DNA of 64,000 nt from Sporomusa acidovorans (GTDB lineage: Bacteria; Bacillota; Negativicutes; Sporomusales; Sporomusaceae): NCBI RefSeq assembly GCF_002257695.2, contig NZ_CP155571.1, one strand, 5' to 3'. The first letter of the stretch is position 1. Each line of letters starts with the position of its first letter. Of this stretch, positions 62,132 to 64,000 are shown in pieces. Below the pieces are notes generated by a model that did no database searches, was not told the origin of the DNA, and saw only the letters and a program-made list of their open reading frames with translations. The position numbers and the translations under genes are program-made.

Positions 62132-62491
62132 CTATTTTCTTAACATCCGCAATAACCAAATACCTATAACCGCAGCGCCAACAACCAATAAAATAAACAT
62201 GAGTAAAGGAAGAAAAAAGAATAGTAATACAGCTAAAGCGGCAGCTACCATTAATTTACCGGTCCAGCCGTAACATCCAAAAGAAAGGTTGATTCGCTTG
62301 ATCCGCGGCGCGCCAGTGAATTCATAGTTGCCGTACTGCCGGCGGTTATCATTAATGGTATCGTCCTCAATGGTTATGCCATTAAAATTATCACGTTCCT
62401 GATGACTTAGTACGGTTACTTCCAATTTTTGGCCACAGTGAGGACAGTCCACGCCTGGTTGTGCTTGCTCACCACAATTAGGGCATTGCAT
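62132..62491 (-). CDS. Zinc-ribbon protein with C-terminal membrane helices
   Basis: A 119-residue protein. The N-terminal zinc ribbon has MQCPNCGEQAQ and CPHCGQKL (Cys pairs at about 3/6 and 16/19). A hydrophilic linker follows, then one or two hydrophobic helices (about 79-115, ALAVLLFFFLPLLMFILLVVGAAVIGIWLL). Zinc-ribbon/transmembrane proteins of this type are widespread and uncharacterised. It is 19 bases downstream of the large unknown gene, so the two are likely cotranscribed. Confidence 0.7.
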   Translation of the reverse strand: MQCPNCGEQAQPGVDCPHCGQKLEVTVLSHQERDNFNGITIEDDTINDNRRQYGNYEFTGAPRIKRINLSFGCYGWTGKLMVAAALAVLLFFFLPLLMFILLVVGAAVIGIWLLRMLRK

Positions 62492-62509
62492 AGTTTCCCC
62501 TCCTGATGC

Positions 62510-64000
62510 TTATTGTAAATCATATAGCAACGAGACAATACCTTCTTCACTTAAGTATCTGGGATCATATTTTTCCAGCTTCAATGCCTCGAAAATCTTA
62601 CTCCGATTGGCACTAATACTCGATTTGCCTACTGCCATTTCCTCGGCTAATGTATCCACCGGCAACTCGGACTCACCGTTATTAATCTGTGAATAAGCCT
62701 GAATAACAGCAGCCGCCCATACAGCCGGTTTGCGAATAGTAACGGTGGCAATTTTGGAGAAATCTCGCCAAAGTTTCTGTGCCAAAACAGCATCATGCCA
62801 GGAATAACCAAATTTAGGCATAAAGATTGCAATTGATTCTGTTACGGCTTTATTAACAGTTTTGTTATCATCTGTGGGTTGGGGAAAGTTGCGTTCAACC
62901 TGAGCATAGGAAGTCACATTGACCCTGGCCCAGGTAGCCAGCAAATCAATCGTATGTCTTACGGCATTAGCATGCCGCCCGACAAAATCATCCCAGGTAG
63001 CTCCGGTCTGCTGCAATTCCAGCATTGCTTTCTGCCGGTTTATCTCTTCCTTTATCCGCCGGCGTAAATTATTACTAATTTCAACGCTAGTGATAAAATT
63101 AATCATAACAAGTTCATGTTCTTCCTGCTGCAAAAAGACATGCCCATAAAACAACAATTTTTTGATAAGTTTATAATCGTAATTAGGATTAGGCAGGCGG
63201 AACTTTTCATCAGTCAGCAGATTGACACACTCAACCCAATCCTGGTTAATTACGCTTTCAACATAAAAGACGGTAAATTTTGCCCCCATAAGCTCATGCA
63301 ATATCTTCCGTTCCTCATCGGTCAGCCGGTCTTTGTAATCGATACTAAACTGATTAATCGGCGTACGGTCATTTGTCAACAAGTGATAGTCAAATAAAAA
63401 ATAATCCCAAAACTCCAACCAAAATTCATCGTCATTTTCATCTTCCGGCATTTGTCCAAGTGGTCCTAAATAGAGGACAAGCGCCCGGTCAAAATCCTCG
63501 ATAAAATTTTCCTGTTGAAAATAGGAGCTAAATTTTAGCATTAACCGTTCTACCGCTTCTCCCACAATGCGGCCAATATCTTTTGGTAAGGTCAAAGAAG
63601 ATTTTGTCTGTTGCTGGGTTTCCTCATCCCCTGATTCAATGAATCTTAGTCGCTTACTTCCAGTCATAAACTGTGCTGCCTGCTCAATTTCTGCGGTATC
63701 AAAAGTTATCTTTTTGGTAGTCAGGTAGTCGTAAAATTCCCGTAATATGGCAAAAAAATGACTTACCGTCTTGACGTTAGGCTTAAATTCTTCTATTTGA
63801 ACAATCATCCATTCAACGGCTAAACTATATTCAGCCGCCGTCATCTCATCAATTGCCACATCGCCAGAATAGGCTAAATAGGATACGAACATTTGAAGAT
63901 TGCGCCACAAATCCCGTAAATTTTCATCATCGGCTCCCTGCCACGCCTTCTGCCGCAAAAATCCTTCCACCCATTCCCTTTTTATTGCAGAATTCCATTC
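62510..64000 (-). CDS. Unknown protein with C-terminal helix-turn-helix, N-terminus outside window
   Basis: At least 496 residues are open to the right edge; the frame continues upstream of the GTG at 63970 (EWNSAIKREWVEGFLR), so the true start probably lies beyond 64000. The N-terminal visible part (about 20-110, LWRNLQMFVSYLAYSGD, SLAVEWMIVQIEEF) is helical and resembles a SAM-like core-binding fold. The central region is acidic and helical. Near the C-terminus, VDTLAEEMAVGKSSISANRSKIFEAL looks like a helix-turn-helix. No named family recognised; a DNA-binding or regulatory role is only suggested. Confidence 0.6.
   Translation of the reverse strand, partial: EWNSAIKREWVEGFLRQKAWQGADDENLRDLWRNLQMFVSYLAYSGDVAIDEMTAAEYSLAVEWMIVQIEEFKPNVKTVSHFFAILREFYDYLTTKKITFDTAEIEQAAQFMTGSKRLRFIESGDEETQQQTKSSLTLPKDIGRIVGEAVERLMLKFSSYFQQENFIEDFDRALVLYLGPLGQMPEDENDDEFWLEFWDYFLFDYHLLTNDRTPINQFSIDYKDRLTDEERKILHELMGAKFTVFYVESVINQDWVECVNLLTDEKFRLPNPNYDYKLIKKLLFYGHVFLQQEEHELVMINFITSVEISNNLRRRIKEEINRQKAMLELQQTGATWDDFVGRHANAVRHTIDLLATWARVNVTSYAQVERNFPQPTDDNKTVNKAVTESIAIFMPKFGYSWHDAVLAQKLWRDFSKIATVTIRKPAVWAAAVIQAYSQINNGESELPVDTLAEEMAVGKSSISANRSKIFEALKLEKYDPRYLSEEGIVSLLYDLQ

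Overview
The window looks like a chromosomal segment of a diderm, endospore-forming Firmicute of the Negativicutes, most likely near Sporomusa or Pelosinus (inferred from gene content, not from a search). It carries an outer-membrane porin with a signal peptide next to an alpha/beta-type small acid-soluble spore protein, a combination seen in that group. Anaerobic traits fit: an [FeFe] hydrogenase, a double-rubredoxin flavin reductase, several ferredoxin-type proteins and acetylating aldehyde dehydrogenase. The 16S gene carries a long extra helix.

Layout. 1-9.6 kb: thioredoxin-reductase-like protein (cut by the left edge), rubredoxin-flavin reductase, small zinc/cysteine proteins, a soluble [FeFe] hydrogenase, a TGS-domain nucleoside kinase, an aminotransferase, asnS and a SASP. 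9.7-22 kb: porin with a long structured leader, aspartokinase, an HD-GYP protein, unknown membrane proteins, RluA-type pseudouridine synthase, class II aldolase, a SIR2-like protein and a two-gene FtsH-like membrane protease. 22.2-33.5 kb: an odd tRNA-Gly, beta-carbonic anhydrase, then a minus-strand catabolic cluster (BenE-type transporter, NadC-fold protein, IclR regulator, M24-fold protein without metal ligands, a large unknown protein, ferredoxin/BFD protein, and the complete 2-hydroxypentadienoate lower pathway dmpG/F/E plus a MoCF-domain protein). The products would be pyruvate and acetyl-CoA; the starting substrate is not identifiable and in an anaerobe should not come from a dioxygenase.

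33.9-43.3 kb: a minus-strand rRNA/tRNA locus, read 16S - tRNA-Ile - tRNA-Ala - truncated 23S - 5S - tRNA-Lys - rnpB - tRNA-Arg - tRNA-Tyr - tRNA-Thr - tRNA-Met - tRNA-Gly - terminator. It has been invaded by an ISAs1-type and an IS3-type element and holds a plus-strand kinase pseudogene. The 23S gene lacks its 5' third and the peptidyl-transferase/sarcin-ricin region. Spacers contain a family of covarying hairpins placed directly after tRNA CCA ends.

43.4-64 kb: two radical SAM proteins, a cell-wall amidase, PepF, an NHEJ locus (ligase, Ku, LigD-type polymerase), pckA, thrC, a B3/4 protein, YbaK, a DUF362 ferredoxin protein, a hydrogenase-regulator-like protein, a second HD-GYP protein, glutamine-dependent NAD synthetase, a zinc-ribbon membrane protein and an unknown protein cut by the right edge. 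A two-hairpin dispersed repeat occurs three times (about 14.0, 43.3 and 49.8 kb).
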